Of a stretch of DNA of 64,000 bases, positions 33,290 through 44,160 are shown piece after piece (within the stretch, counting starts at the first letter, position 1; each line of letters opens with the position of its first letter). The notes below the pieces were generated by a model, which was given only the letters and a program-made list of their open reading frames with translations, ran no database searches and had not been told where the DNA came from. The DNA is from Asterella californica (taxonomy: Eukaryota > Streptophyta > Marchantiopsida > Marchantiales > Aytoniaceae). The stretch spans positions 1,302,001 through 1,366,000 of the forward strand of contig JAYKYS010000024.1 of assembly GCA_036924285.1 (NCBI GenBank), read 5' to 3'. A program made the position numbers and the translations under genes.

Positions 33290-35853
33290 GTGTTCCTAGA
33301 GTTTCTTGCAATGACCAAAAGGTCAACAGGGAAGAAGCTGAAGACACTGCGGTCAGACAACGGAGGAGAATACATTTCTCGTGAGTTTAATTCCTTTTGT
33401 GCTGAGAATGGGATTAGTCATCAGCTGACTACACCCTATACTCCGCAAAAAAATGGAGTAAGCGAGAGAAAGAACAAGACCTTAACTGAGATGGTAAGAT
33501 CAATGCTTGCATACGCTGGCTTACCAAAGTCTTATTGGGGAGAAGCTTTGGTCACAGCGTGTTACATCCTCAACCGTACTCCCACGAAGGCATTGGCTAC
33601 TGACACTACTCCCTATCAGATGTGGATGGGCTGACACCTGATGTGTCTCATCTCAGGATATTCGGATGCACAACATATGTACTAGTTCCTGTTACAACTA
33701 GTCGTAAGAAACTTGATTCCAAGAGTGAAAGATGTATTTTCCTTGGCTATAGTGCAGAATCCAAGGCATACAAGCTAGCAAGAGTTAGTAATAGAAGTAT
33801 TATCTTTTCTAGAGAGGTGAAGTTCCTAGAAGATATGTTTCTGAAATCTCCAGTTCATGATGAGTATTCCTCACATAATACTACTTCTAGATTTTCAGAT
33901 AGCACAGGATCTTTTGAAGCTTCCGTTAGTTCTAGACTACATTTATTCTCTCTACCTGCAGTTAGTTACATGATCTTTCTTCCCACATTCCTTCTACTTC
34001 GTATCCCAAGACTCATCATGTAGATCTTGGACAAAGATCTTCTGATGCACCTCCAGTAGGTGACAACTTGGACAGGAATTCATCTGATCTTGGACCCGGC
34101 CGTAGGCTCCATAATGAGACTCTTGGACAAGGAGATCAAGAGATAGGAGACATTTTTGTTGATTTGCAGATAAATGCAGATGATGCATTAAGAAGAGGAG
34201 CTACTTCATCAAGAGTCGAGCCAAGGAAATCTACAAGATCAAGAAGACCTCCTGATCGTTTTGATGAAGCTACTTTCAATGATCAGCAGCCGTGGTCATT
34301 ATTTGTTTCAGCACTTCAGGCATCTATCTTACCTCAAGAGCTGAGTTCTTATACAGAAGCAGTCTCAGGTCCTGATGCAGAGCATTGGAGAGCTGCTGTT
34401 GCAGACGAGCTACATGCGATGGATAAAATGGCAACATGGACTTTGACTCCATTGCCTAAAGATCATCATGTGGTTGGTTGTCGTTGGGTCTTCAGGCTGA
34501 AAAGTCAACCGGATGGTAAGATTTTGAGGTACAAAGCTCGTCTAGTAGCCCAAAGATTTTCCCAGGTCAAGGGGCTAGACTATGAGGAGACATTCTCTCT
34601 TGTAATCAGGATGCCGTCTGTATAAGTACTTCTGGCAATTGCAGTGCAACATGGGATGCACATCCATCAGATGGATGTGAAAACTTCCTTCTTAAATGGA
34701 GTATTGCAGGAGGAGGTTTACATGAAGTTGCCGGAAGGACTCTCGACTTGCGATCCTAACCTGGTTTGTAAGCTCAGAAAATCCATTTACGGTTTGAAAC
34801 AGTCTTCTAAGACTTGGTTTTCACCGTATGGATGCTTATCTAAAGAAGATAAGTTTCAAGCCGATGGGAGCAGACATCAGCGTTTACTTGTTGGTAGATC
34901 AACTTGGAGTGTTGTTCTTGGCACTTTACGTTGATGACATGTTACTCATGACTGTTAGTATGGAGCTGATGCATTACACTAAGATGCTACTGAGTCATGA
35001 ATTTGAAATGGTTGATTTAGGTGTGGTCAAACAGTTTTTAGGAATACACATCACCTACGATGTACTCAAAAGCATTATAGATTTGTCCTAGACCTTCTAC
35101 ATCAAGCAGAAGCTGTCTGTTTTCCACCTTGATAGTGCTAAGGTGATACCTACACATATGACACCAGGAAAACGTTTATCTATCAAGGATTGTGCTACTA
35201 CTGACAGTGAGAAGAAGAAGATGGAAGGTATTCTTTACATGAGCGCAGTTGGGTCTCTGATGTGGGTAGCGTTATGTACTCGACCTGATGTTGCTTATTC
35301 TACTTTCACATTAGCTCAGTATATGTCCAATCCAAGACTTGCACACTGGACAGCTGTGAAACGTGTGTTCAGTTATTTGAAGGGAACAGCTGATTTAAGT
35401 CTACGTTATCAGCGGTCAGATGTACCTGCAGAACCGTATGGCTACTCAGACGTTGACTGGGCTGGTGATTCGGACACCAGGAAGTCAACATCTGGGTTTT
35501 GTTTCTTACTATCTGATGCGGTTGTTAGCTGGAGCAGTTCTCGACAGAAGTCCATTGCTTTATCAACAACTGAAGCCAAATATTTAGCATTGTCCAAAGC
35601 TGCAGCTGAAGCCATTCGGCTACGTGAGTTGCTGATGGAGATCTTGCTAGAGGTTGAAACAAGTGCCGTCAAGATTCTCTGTGACAACAAAAGTGCTATT
35701 TCACTACTGAGAACTACCAAATTTCATGACAGAAGCAAGCACACAGATATACGTTACAAGTTTATCAATCAGCAAGTAGCTGATAAGGTTATCAATGTGC
35801 TATACTGCCCCAGCGAAGATCAGTTAGATGACATCTTGACTAAACCTTTGTAA
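33290..35853 (+). pseudogene. copia integrase C-terminus, RT and RNase H 3' half
   Basis: Starts inside integrase (TLRSDNGGEY and the QKNGVSERKN block near 33440), then a variable linker, RT from about 34350 with LYVDDMLLMT (about 34925), and RNase H with YSDVDWAGDSDTRKSTSG and a CDNKSAI block to 35853. The reading frame changes near 33620, 34030, 34830 and elsewhere. Stops include TAA at 34623 and a TAG at 35089 where Gln is expected. It could not make an enzyme. The missing N-terminal part lies inverted at 31140-32762. Confidence 0.92.
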
Positions 35854-35926
35854 AAGAGAATCATGTTAGGCTTGTTAGGATGTTTAGGATTATATAGTGC
35901 AGTGGGAGTCACGTCTTAAGTGGGAG

Positions 35927-36147
35927 TGTTGGATGAGATAGTTCGTAACTCCTCTCTACGCTGCTATCGGCTGTAACGTTTAATCATTGAACATGTTTGA
36001 ACATTTAGACGTTGTCCGTTGCTGTGCGGTTCAACTAGCGGTGATATGTACTCAGTTATCGATCGATGAATTAAGGCCTTCAAGTTTCATGAAGTACATT
36101 CTTCTCTGCTCAAGATCAGGTTGTGCTTCCGCATACGTAATCTGACA
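35927..36147 (+). repeat. 3' LTR of rearranged copia (221 bp)
   Basis: Begins TGTTGGATGAG directly after the purine tract CTTAAGTGGGAG (35915-35926) and ends ATCTGACA, followed by the target duplication TTGAT. Confidence 0.93.
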
Positions 36148-36188
36148 TTGATAACTACCTAATGATCCACCTCTCTACATCACTTACA

Positions 36189-36401
36189 GTAAGCAGGTAG
36201 ATGCCGAACATGCCAAGAAAGTCTATTCTCTCCTCACAAAGGAGAGGACTTTGCAAAGAGGACCTTGTTTATACTGGTGGTTCTTCTACGACGCGACAGA
36301 GAGGAAGGCGGTGCAGCGCATCTCACCAGGTTTACATCAACAAGTTAGGCTCAGGTGCAAACTCTGCCCAAAGGAACCCGCCAACAGAATACCAGTCAGG
36401 T
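36189..36401 (+). other. Exon-like ORF, unknown, plus strand
   Basis: Opens right after a possible splice acceptor (CATCACTTACAG) and runs 70 codons to TGA. It contains QVDAEHAKKVYSLLTKER and LYWWFFYDATERKAVQR, with a closing CKLCPKEP. Composition is protein-like but no family is recognised. It partly overlaps the minus-strand frame 36332-36799; at most one is likely real. Confidence 0.25.
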
Positions 36402-36799
36402 GATAAACTACCACTCTTACAGTGTGCCGTGTTAACATAAATCTTGAGCCAATCAACAAGGTCGGTCCGAATCTCTGCAATCCTTGGATCTTCAAACAGA
36501 GTCCAGATTCCACTAAGAGTCGATCTAGTATTCGCACTGTGTTCACATGACTGTGAAACACGTTTTGGAAGACCATCCACTAAAGTGTGAAATAATTGCT
36601 TCCGACTGATAGTCAGCAGCCGTCGGAGTCCTCCAAGCATGAACAGTAACAGCAAGAAAGCGTTATTCAGCGCTTGAGGATGACCGAAGTCACTGGTATT
36701 CTCTCTCTTGCAATTGCCTTTCCGAAGGAAGACAGTGCGACAGACCCAGTGGGTAGTGCATGAGGTAGCATCTATTCCCCCAGTCCGTAAACACTTATA
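36332..36799 (-). other. Exon-like ORF, unknown, minus strand
   Basis: From a possible acceptor (CTTTCCTAG, 36800-36808) the minus frame is open for 155 codons to TAA at 36332. It has a Cys-containing start (GGIDATSCTTHWVC), then a hydrophobic segment (NAFLLLLFMLGGL) and a conserved-looking end (DWLKIYVNTAHCKSG, WAEFAPEPN). I do not recognise it. It could be an exon of a host gene whose neighbours were split by the copia insertions, perhaps with the frame at 30345-30662 on the same strand. Confidence 0.35.
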
Positions 36800-38148
36800 C
36801 TAGGAAAGCATTCAGTATATTTCTGTTTGCGGTTGCAAACCAACCCACTTCGACTCCACGTTTCGCTTAAGACAACATTCCCACAGGGCTGTACAAACGA
36901 ACGGCGTCCACTACTGCACCACCACTTTTGCGTTCCTCTCTACAATTGTTGCATTGCTGACTGTGCGATTAATCTCGATTGACCTGCTTCACACGACATC
37001 AAACTTTGAAACACGCAATAAGTTGAAACTCGAGAACATTTGCAAACCTATTTACTTCACCGCCAATCAAATTGACAAAGGAAAGCTTGTCTGCGTGGTA
37101 GAACAACTCTCAAGTAGAGGTCCTGACCTCTTGACGCACCTTCAGAGGAAAAGTTCAGGGTCAAGATTCATGAGCAACAGTATTTCTTTGTCCGTCACAA
37201 GTGGTTCACTCTAAGGGATCAGGGAACTGCTGACACTACGTATCAGTACATCGGGTTTGCAGGACCAGATTTCTAAGGTGCCAAGATAGAACCAAACTAC
37301 ATCTTCAAGCTGTACAAGAATAAATTCTCCTGATTGAAGTCTCCGTGCATAAAGCACACAGCTAGCTTCTCCGCGTAAACCCTCTGTAACGACTCCAAAC
37401 TGACAAAACATTGAAAGTAGAAACAGACGCAGCTATCTTTCCCCTTGACGATCGTCCTACGAACGTCCTACCTACCAACAATGAACTACACAAACCAGAA
37501 CCGAAATCACCACAGATCGCACACACCTCTGAAGTAATCTGGTCAGTTGGAAGCAGAGACAGTTTGAGTCGCGGGGGTGGCAGTGTTGGTGGCGGCATCG
37601 GTGCAGTTCTCTTGCTTTGGTAAACTTACTCCGGGCCAACCCTTGCCCATACAGACTTGGCCTGCGGGGACGTTTGCATAAACAGATGGTACGTGCTTAC
37701 CGCATCCCGCCTATGTCGTTTTGCTGCAAGTGCCACACTTCACAGGGTAACACATCTTCGTAGGAAGTTTTTCTCCGTTCGGCGCTCGACAGCTGCAAGC
37801 CGTTGCGATGTCCTTCGCACTGCAGAACTGACTTTTCTTACCTTTCTCTGTAGTTGCAGTTTGAACCTTGAAACTCTCCTGCAAGAGGAGGACTTTACAG
37901 ATCCGAGTGCGATTCTCTCGATCGGTCACTTCAGACCAGGAGCGAACGTGTGGTTATGGGAGGGGATCCACAACGACCGTCTCAGTGCGGCTTCACGGTA
38001 TACAGAAATTCCTCATGTTTGGAGAGGAGGCACTTTTCACGGTGCCGAGTAAATTCTTGGCCGTAATCTTTCTCTTCATTTCCTCGAAGAATGAAGAGAG
38101 CACCATTGATGTAGAGAGTTTTAGGCTTTCGTAGCCCTGTCGTTCAAG
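36800..38148 (+). other. Unassigned region with exon-like frames upstream of ABCG copy B
   Basis: Three plus-strand frames look protein-like but carry no recognised domain: 36954-37214, 37384-37623 (with a Gly-rich GGGSVGGGIGAVLLLW end before a GT) and 37657-38052. A candidate acceptor (GCCCATACAG) precedes the last. They could belong to one unknown gene, or be remnants. None is shared with the copy A side. Confidence 0.3.
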
Positions 38149-41100
38149 ATGGCAGATGACATAGAAAGCGGTCCTGGTGATAATGGGAGGAAGATTCTAT
38201 CGGAGGTGAGTGACATGACGACGTCTAGAGCAGATTCTGGCACAGGACGAAGAGCCAGCCGGAATGCCAATGATCCAACAAATTCGCACCGACGATCACG
38301 TAGCTCGAGTCCACCAGTGGTTGACAGTGCCAGACCTAGTCTTTCTGTTCTCCGGTTCAAGCCACTCGTTACCGCTTACTTTCCTGCTATCGGCACTTCG
38401 AGCACCGCCAGAGGAGCTTCATCCTCCCGACCTTCCAGTCCTTCATCCCCGAGGACAGGGAATCCAAATACACATCGAGTCACTTTCTCCCCTCCCAGCA
38501 AAGGAATGCAGTTGCTACTGGAAGCTGTGAACACCTCCACACCAGAAGTTATTGCCAAGAGGAGACAGTCAGAAATTGCCTCAGTTTCGTCACCTAAGAC
38601 TAAGAGGAGAAGGCCCACTGGTGCTATTGTAGTGCCACGAAGAAGGAGATCTTCTCCAGGAGCAGAGGATGGAGGGTCCGTGGTGCTATCTTGGACAAAT
38701 TCGACAGTCACATCGAGGTAATTTTGCTACAAAAGAACGTCTTACTGCAGGGAATCTAAGAGGAGGCTTCTCCTGGCTTACTTACCAGTTGCTGGAACAC
38801 ATGCACGTAGAACTCTTCTACATAGAAAGGGCGCTCTGTCCGAACCGAAAGTGGGAATTCACTTACAGTCAGCTCAAGGATTATGTGCTGACTGGCGATC
38901 AGCTAGACCTGATTCACAATGTGACTGGTCTCAATGTATATTTACCCGCCGTACCCTACCGTTCGTTAAACAGATCCCAGTTGCCTCTAAGAACGTTTTA
39001 AGAGCGTAATCAATGTCCATCCCAAGAATTGTGAACAATTGATCCCCAGGTAGGATTTTCCACATTTTTCTTCCCTCTTTCTAGAAATGGAACTTGGTGC
39101 ACAATGTCTTATAGCGGCCAGCTCCTTCTCTGGTTTCCTTTCGCTCCTATCGTCAGATCATTCTCTACATATCACGGGACCATTTCCGCCAACAGTAGAC
39201 CATTCCGTCCGGAAAATTTGAATTCTTTCTCACGGGGAGAACCCCGAGCAGAAGAGAATTTATCCTACAGAACAGGCTTGAAAAGCACAATTGTCCACCG
39301 TAATAACATGCTTCCGGTGACATCTCACCAAGTTTACTCAGCATCGAGGTACAATTAATATGGTCTCCTTAGGCCCATTATAGCTTCCAGACCTTCATAC
39401 GCCTGAGGGAGCTGCACAATAGTTGCCAGTTACATGGCTCGGAACAACTAGGCCAACTTTTGCTAACTTCAGAACGAGCTTCATTTGAGCAGTCAATGTC
39501 TTTGCATTGAACTCATCTCCCTGACAGGGATGGAAAGAAGATTCTTCTCGACATTCTGAACGCCAGGTCCATGCTGGTTTTACCGCCATCATGGGGCCGA
39601 GCAGATCGGGGAAGTCAACTTTGCTGAATACATTGGCCTGTAGAATGGACAAGTCTGCCTCCATTTCAGGCCATATCAGGCTGAACGGGAAGGAATATAC
39701 CAAGGCGGACCTGAAGAAAATGTCAGGGTATGTAATGCAAGATGATCTGCTCAATGCTCACTTGACCGTGGAGGAGACACTTTTATACACTGTCAAGTTA
39801 AAGCTGGAGCCAACTTACACCCAAGAACAACTCCAAGAGACGGTGAACGAAGTTATTAAGCAGGTAAGGGCCATCACGGGAACTATCGGTTTTCACGAGG
39901 CCCGTGCATTGCTATGAAGATCGCTGCTGAAACGTTGCCGACTTGCAGTAGATTACACCAAATCTTCTTCGCAAGCAGATGTTGATTCTGTTGCTGGTTG
40001 CTTTCTTTCTCAACTGGGTACGGAAGTAAACTCATATAGTTGTTGTCGGAGGTCTGAGTTACTGTGTGGTAGATGGGTCTGGAGCAATGTAAGAAGACGG
40101 TGATTGGTAGAGCCTTGACGAGAGGTATCAGTGGGGGTGAAAGAAAACGAGTGTCTGTGGGCATGGAGCTGCTTACAAGGCCTCAACTCCTGTTCTTGGA
40201 TGAGCCCACATCAGGTGGATACTTTGGCTTACACCTGCAACTACTACTCAATGGGACAAAGTTCTTGATAATACATCCTAGGAACCACAACTATTCTCGC
40301 CCAAGCTTCATACTACAGTGTCTGGTGAACAAAGCGCTTAGTGTGACAAAAATGTGTTCCTTGCAGGATTGGATAGTGTGACAGCACTGGCTCTTTGCAC
40401 GTTGCTCAGGAAACTTGCTGAGGAACGCCAATGCACAGTTGTTTGCACCATCCATCAGCCCCAAGCCAAAATCTTTAACCTTTTTCAGTCATTAATCATT
40501 CTTAAAGCGCGAAGGTACTTTCCCTTCCCTTCTCTTGAAGTTCTCGCTATTGCTAGTCCATCTACGGATCAGAATAGTCAATGCCCATCTAGGTAAACTT
40601 ATTTCCATCTTGAACATTGAGATGTCGTGGAAATGTACAGTAAACATCAGAAAGCATTTCCACGGATCATGATCACTGTACTGGCATGTTCATTGGCAAG
40701 GTACTTACTGCGTTAGCACACTCTATTTATACCTGTTTTTGTTCGGTGATCAGCTGATTTATCAAGGTTCTACGTCAGGCGTACTCAAGTTCTTAGAAGA
40801 GTCAGGGTTCCCATGCCCAGAGTTCACGGATCCTGCTGATCACCTACTGGATGTGATATCACCGCCAGTGCATTACTCCGAAAAGGGCGGCACTATTATG
40901 CAAGGCATTATTCTCTCTAATGCAGAAAAACTGCGGTTCCACTTTGTTGCCAGTCCGGTATGTATGAACCTTTCGCCTTCGCTTTCACCTGAAATGCAAT
41001 GGATGAGGCTTGACTGAACGGAAAACAAGTATACAAGCCCGACTCATGTCGACAATCACAAGAGTCTACAATTTTAAGAAAAAACCTCTGCAACAAAGTT

Positions 41101-42476
41101 AAGTTATGTAGGGCCTACGACCCAGTGCCCTCTGATTAAGTTAGTAAGATTGATAACAGAAGTCTAGTTTATCAGCAAATTGATTCCCGGGGGACATCAG
41201 TTTGCTGATAGTGGGGAGGTGCAAATAAGTTTGAAGTGGCCAGACGCCCAAAGCTGTTCGTCCATCTTCGTGTTCATCCAGAAGTGAACCTAGAGTGGAT
41301 TACAATTTAACTAAGAAGCAAGTTAAGACCTTGGAGTCTACACAGGTGGATCTGGACGAAGGAGCGGAGTATCCCCTCCAGCTGACTCGGGAAGGAAAAA
41401 ACGTAGTTATCACACTGGTGATTCAGAGTGTAGTAACAGCACTGTTGATTGGTGGGGTGTTCTTTCAAATTGGCGATGGCCAAAAGTCCACAGACGTCGC
41501 CAACCTGTGCTTTTCTTCTGTGTTATTACCAAGGTGTTTTTGGCGCTCTGACAGTCATTAACTCCTTTCCAAGCGAGAGGGTCCTTATGTTGAGAGAAAG
41601 AGCTGCCGGCATGTACTACTCTTCGACATATTACATGGCTAAGGTGAGCTTCACTTTTTAGTGATATCTATATACAAGCTTCTTTGAAGGAGAACGAGTT
41701 TTACGATACAGATATTTACTACATTGATATGTAGGATGCATTTAATTGTATGCTCGAAACGATATGGGTCTGGGCCATAATGATGAAATGACAAAGAAAC
41801 GAAGGTCTTTTAAGTAGGTGATTAATGGTAGCTATTACTCACTTATCAGCTGAGACTAGGTAAAATGCAAAGAGTAAGGTTTAGCTAACGCTGGTAGCAA
41901 GCATACTGTAGGGTTCTGATCTATTCGTTGTTTTCCTCTGAGTGTAGATGTCGGCTGAGCTTCCATTCCAGGTGTTGTCTCCGATTGTTTTCTCCTGCGT
42001 AGTGTATTGGATGGTGGGGTTTCAAAACAAGGCCCGCAAGTTTTTCCTTTTCATGTTTTTCATGATCCTTTGTCAACTGGCTGCAACATCCCTAGCGCTC
42101 ATGACTCTGCGATTTGTCGCACCACGGACCTCTCCGTCACGGTGCTACCAATGTTGCTGGAGATCAACCGTTTGTTTGGGGGTTCTTCCTGGATCCTGCC
42201 AGGCTTCCCAAATACTTTGTGTGGTTGGATGCTCTCAGCTATGTCAAGTATTGTTACGTTGCCATCTCTCAGAGTGAACTCCACGACCTTAAGCTCACTT
42301 GCAAACCTACTGGGCTGGATTCACGTGGAAGATGTCAAATTGAGACAGGAGCACAAAAGATCAAGAAGTTGGGTCTGGACTACATCACAATCGCGGAGTG
42401 TGCTGCTATACTCCTTCTGTACATTATTGCCGCTCGAGTTTTTGCATACCTCGGGACTCGATACATTAAACACTAG
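38149..42476 (+). pseudogene. ABCG half-transporter pseudogene, copy B (full-length layout)
   Basis: Gene structure read from splice sites: exon 1 38149-38717 (Ser/Pro-rich cytosolic N-terminus ending in VVLSWTNSTVT), exon 2 39528-39863 (Walker A), exon 3 40073-40214 (signature ISGGERKR, Walker B LLFLDEP), exon 4 40367-40514 (LDSVTAL, HQPQ), exon 5 about 40747-40957 (LIYQG…DPADHLLDVI), exon 6 41282-41643 and exon 7 41948-42476 (membrane domain, YWMVGF, then YFVWLDALSYVKYCYVAI). It would be a plasma-membrane exporter. Lesions: Walker A reads GPSRSGKS with Arg for Gly; a one-base deletion near 39562 (copy A keeps the base, and the exon lengths confirm it); frameshifts near 41515, 42106 and 42185; and a GG instead of AG at the likely acceptor of exon 5. 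It is clearly dead. Substrate cannot be told. Confidence 0.9.
38718..39527 (+). other. ABCG copy B intron 1 (810 bp)
   Basis: Donor GAG|GTAATT at 38718 and acceptor CTGACAG at 39527; both sites are also present in copy A. The join restores the frame from the N-terminal exon into DGKKILLD. The intron contains an 84-codon frame at 39104-39358 that is also open in copy A (16970-17224). Confidence 0.75.
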
Positions 42477-44160
42477 ACGCTTACCAATATTTCAGTCCGT
42501 ACTTGTATATAATCGGCCTTCAATCACTTCATCAGGCGAGCAGATCATCAGCATGATTCACTTTCCTTCTCCTACGTGCATGGTTTCTGGATCCTATTGT
42601 GGGTGGGAAACAATGAGTTGAGGGTACTGGTAAGAGTTCTTGTCATTCACAATTCTGGTAGTTGCTTCCTGAAACAGGGCGGAGACTACGGAAAATCAGG
42701 TCCAAATTTTGTTAGACTGGCCCAAAAGTTGCACGAAACTAGTAACTCAACATCCCTCGTGCCAGATGGCCCCACACCGCTTACCGAAGCAGGCAAGCTA
42801 CTAAAAGACGGTCACGATCGATGAATTCCCATCAACAGCAAACTTGCAGTAGAAATAAACATAAGGAAGTACGTGTGAATGAATCGATAAGCATGCCATC
42901 AAGTCCTCTGCAGTAGATAATGTGCACACCACTTGCTGTCATGGTAATATCTCCACGATTTCAGAAAAGATGGTACCTGCTATACTCTGGATTTCAGTCA
43001 TACGCTGATGATATGGGCTTTTAACACAACAGCAGAAGTGCTATGGATACAATATCCACTAGACAGCAAAACACCGGGTAGTTAGTGACCGTTGTATTCA
43101 ATCACATGCAGCAGATATGTATGGTACTCTGATCAGTTACAGACGATGGGATTTTTATCGTACAAGATCGACTGTACTGTAGACCCTCGATCTTGTAGAT
43201 TCGCGAAACCCACATGATCAAGCATAAACCAGATTTAGTCACTGCACGAACGAAGAGTCAAGAGAACCAAGAGCTATGCTACCGTAGTACTCATATTTTT
43301 CAAGTGATAAACCATAATAGTTCTTAAACCACTCGGGATGAGGACAAATATCCGCAAAGCCATGCCAATCTAAGCTTGACCAAGAGAGATCGTTTCAGGT
43401 TATGCATAAGTTCTCGGTATCTCAGTAGCTCCTTCCACATGAATACAGACTGTTACAGTAGCTCATCCAGCTAGCGTATAGATTTCCATAGATTCAAGCC
43501 GTCTATTTCAACGTAGAGGCCAGCGGTCATTCGGCAGCGAGTTCCGAGTACTGGGAATAACTGCATGCCACCAAGTTATTAAAGTCCTTCTCACCGTTGC
43601 AGTCATTCTGCGTTGGACTTCAGCACTGTGGCTGCGCAGTTACGTTCACGCATGAATTTTCCTCGTTTTTCCTCTGAGCTTTCAGTCTTTCAGAAGATTG
43701 CAGTTGTAGTGCTATACTTTTCACTCCGAATGTTCTAATTAGTGACTGATCAAAATCAGACGCAACTGCCACACGGAAACTGAAGGACCGGATTTGACAT
43801 CAGAAGCCTGTCCAAACTTAAGCAAATATGGACTTCTTACAATCGACTTCCTCTCAGACGTGGAAGATCTTCTAATCTACAATTGCTGATGAGGAGAAAA
43901 CAATCGCTATATAAGTAACTGAGGATATTAAAATGATCAACAGCAATGACGAGCAATACATCTTGCACTCACCTGTCTCTCCATCTGAATCCGGGTAACA
44001 GTGTGCGTCGTCATAGATTCATACAATGATAACTTGATTGAAAACTCACGTCTCATCCTTGTATAAGTACATTCTTGCACTCATCCATTTACAGTATAGC
44101 TAAACTTGTACATTCTTGCCGTCTTCTAAACTATGCCCAGCTGCTACAGTCGCTTTCTAA
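42477..44160. other. Convergent intergenic region
   Basis: Separates the 3' ends of ABCG copy B (plus) and the ROCO gene (minus). An exon-like stretch at 42669-42824 after a possible acceptor (CCTGAAACAG) reads 50 codons to TGA, with no recognised motif. Nothing else seen. Confidence 0.5.

Larger units (their letters stand above)
31105..36152. mobile_element. Copia retrotransposon with inverted 5' half
   Basis: The 5' half (LTR, PBS, gag, protease, first part of integrase) lies on the minus strand at 33091-31105. The 3' half (rest of integrase, RT, RNase H, PPT, LTR) lies on the plus strand at 33279-36147. The two LTRs are about 96% identical. The flank next to the 5' LTR is ATCAA (33092-33096), which in element orientation is TTGAT; the flank after the 3' LTR is TTGAT (36148-36152). 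So both halves come from one insertion. About 55 bp of integrase is present at both breakpoints in opposite orientation. Confidence 0.9.

Noticed and set aside
38740..39001. ORF at 38740-39001 as a coding exon of the ABCG gene
   Set aside because: The donor at 38718 and acceptor at 39527 join the neighbouring exons in the right phase, so this stretch is intronic. The corresponding frame in copy A is broken.
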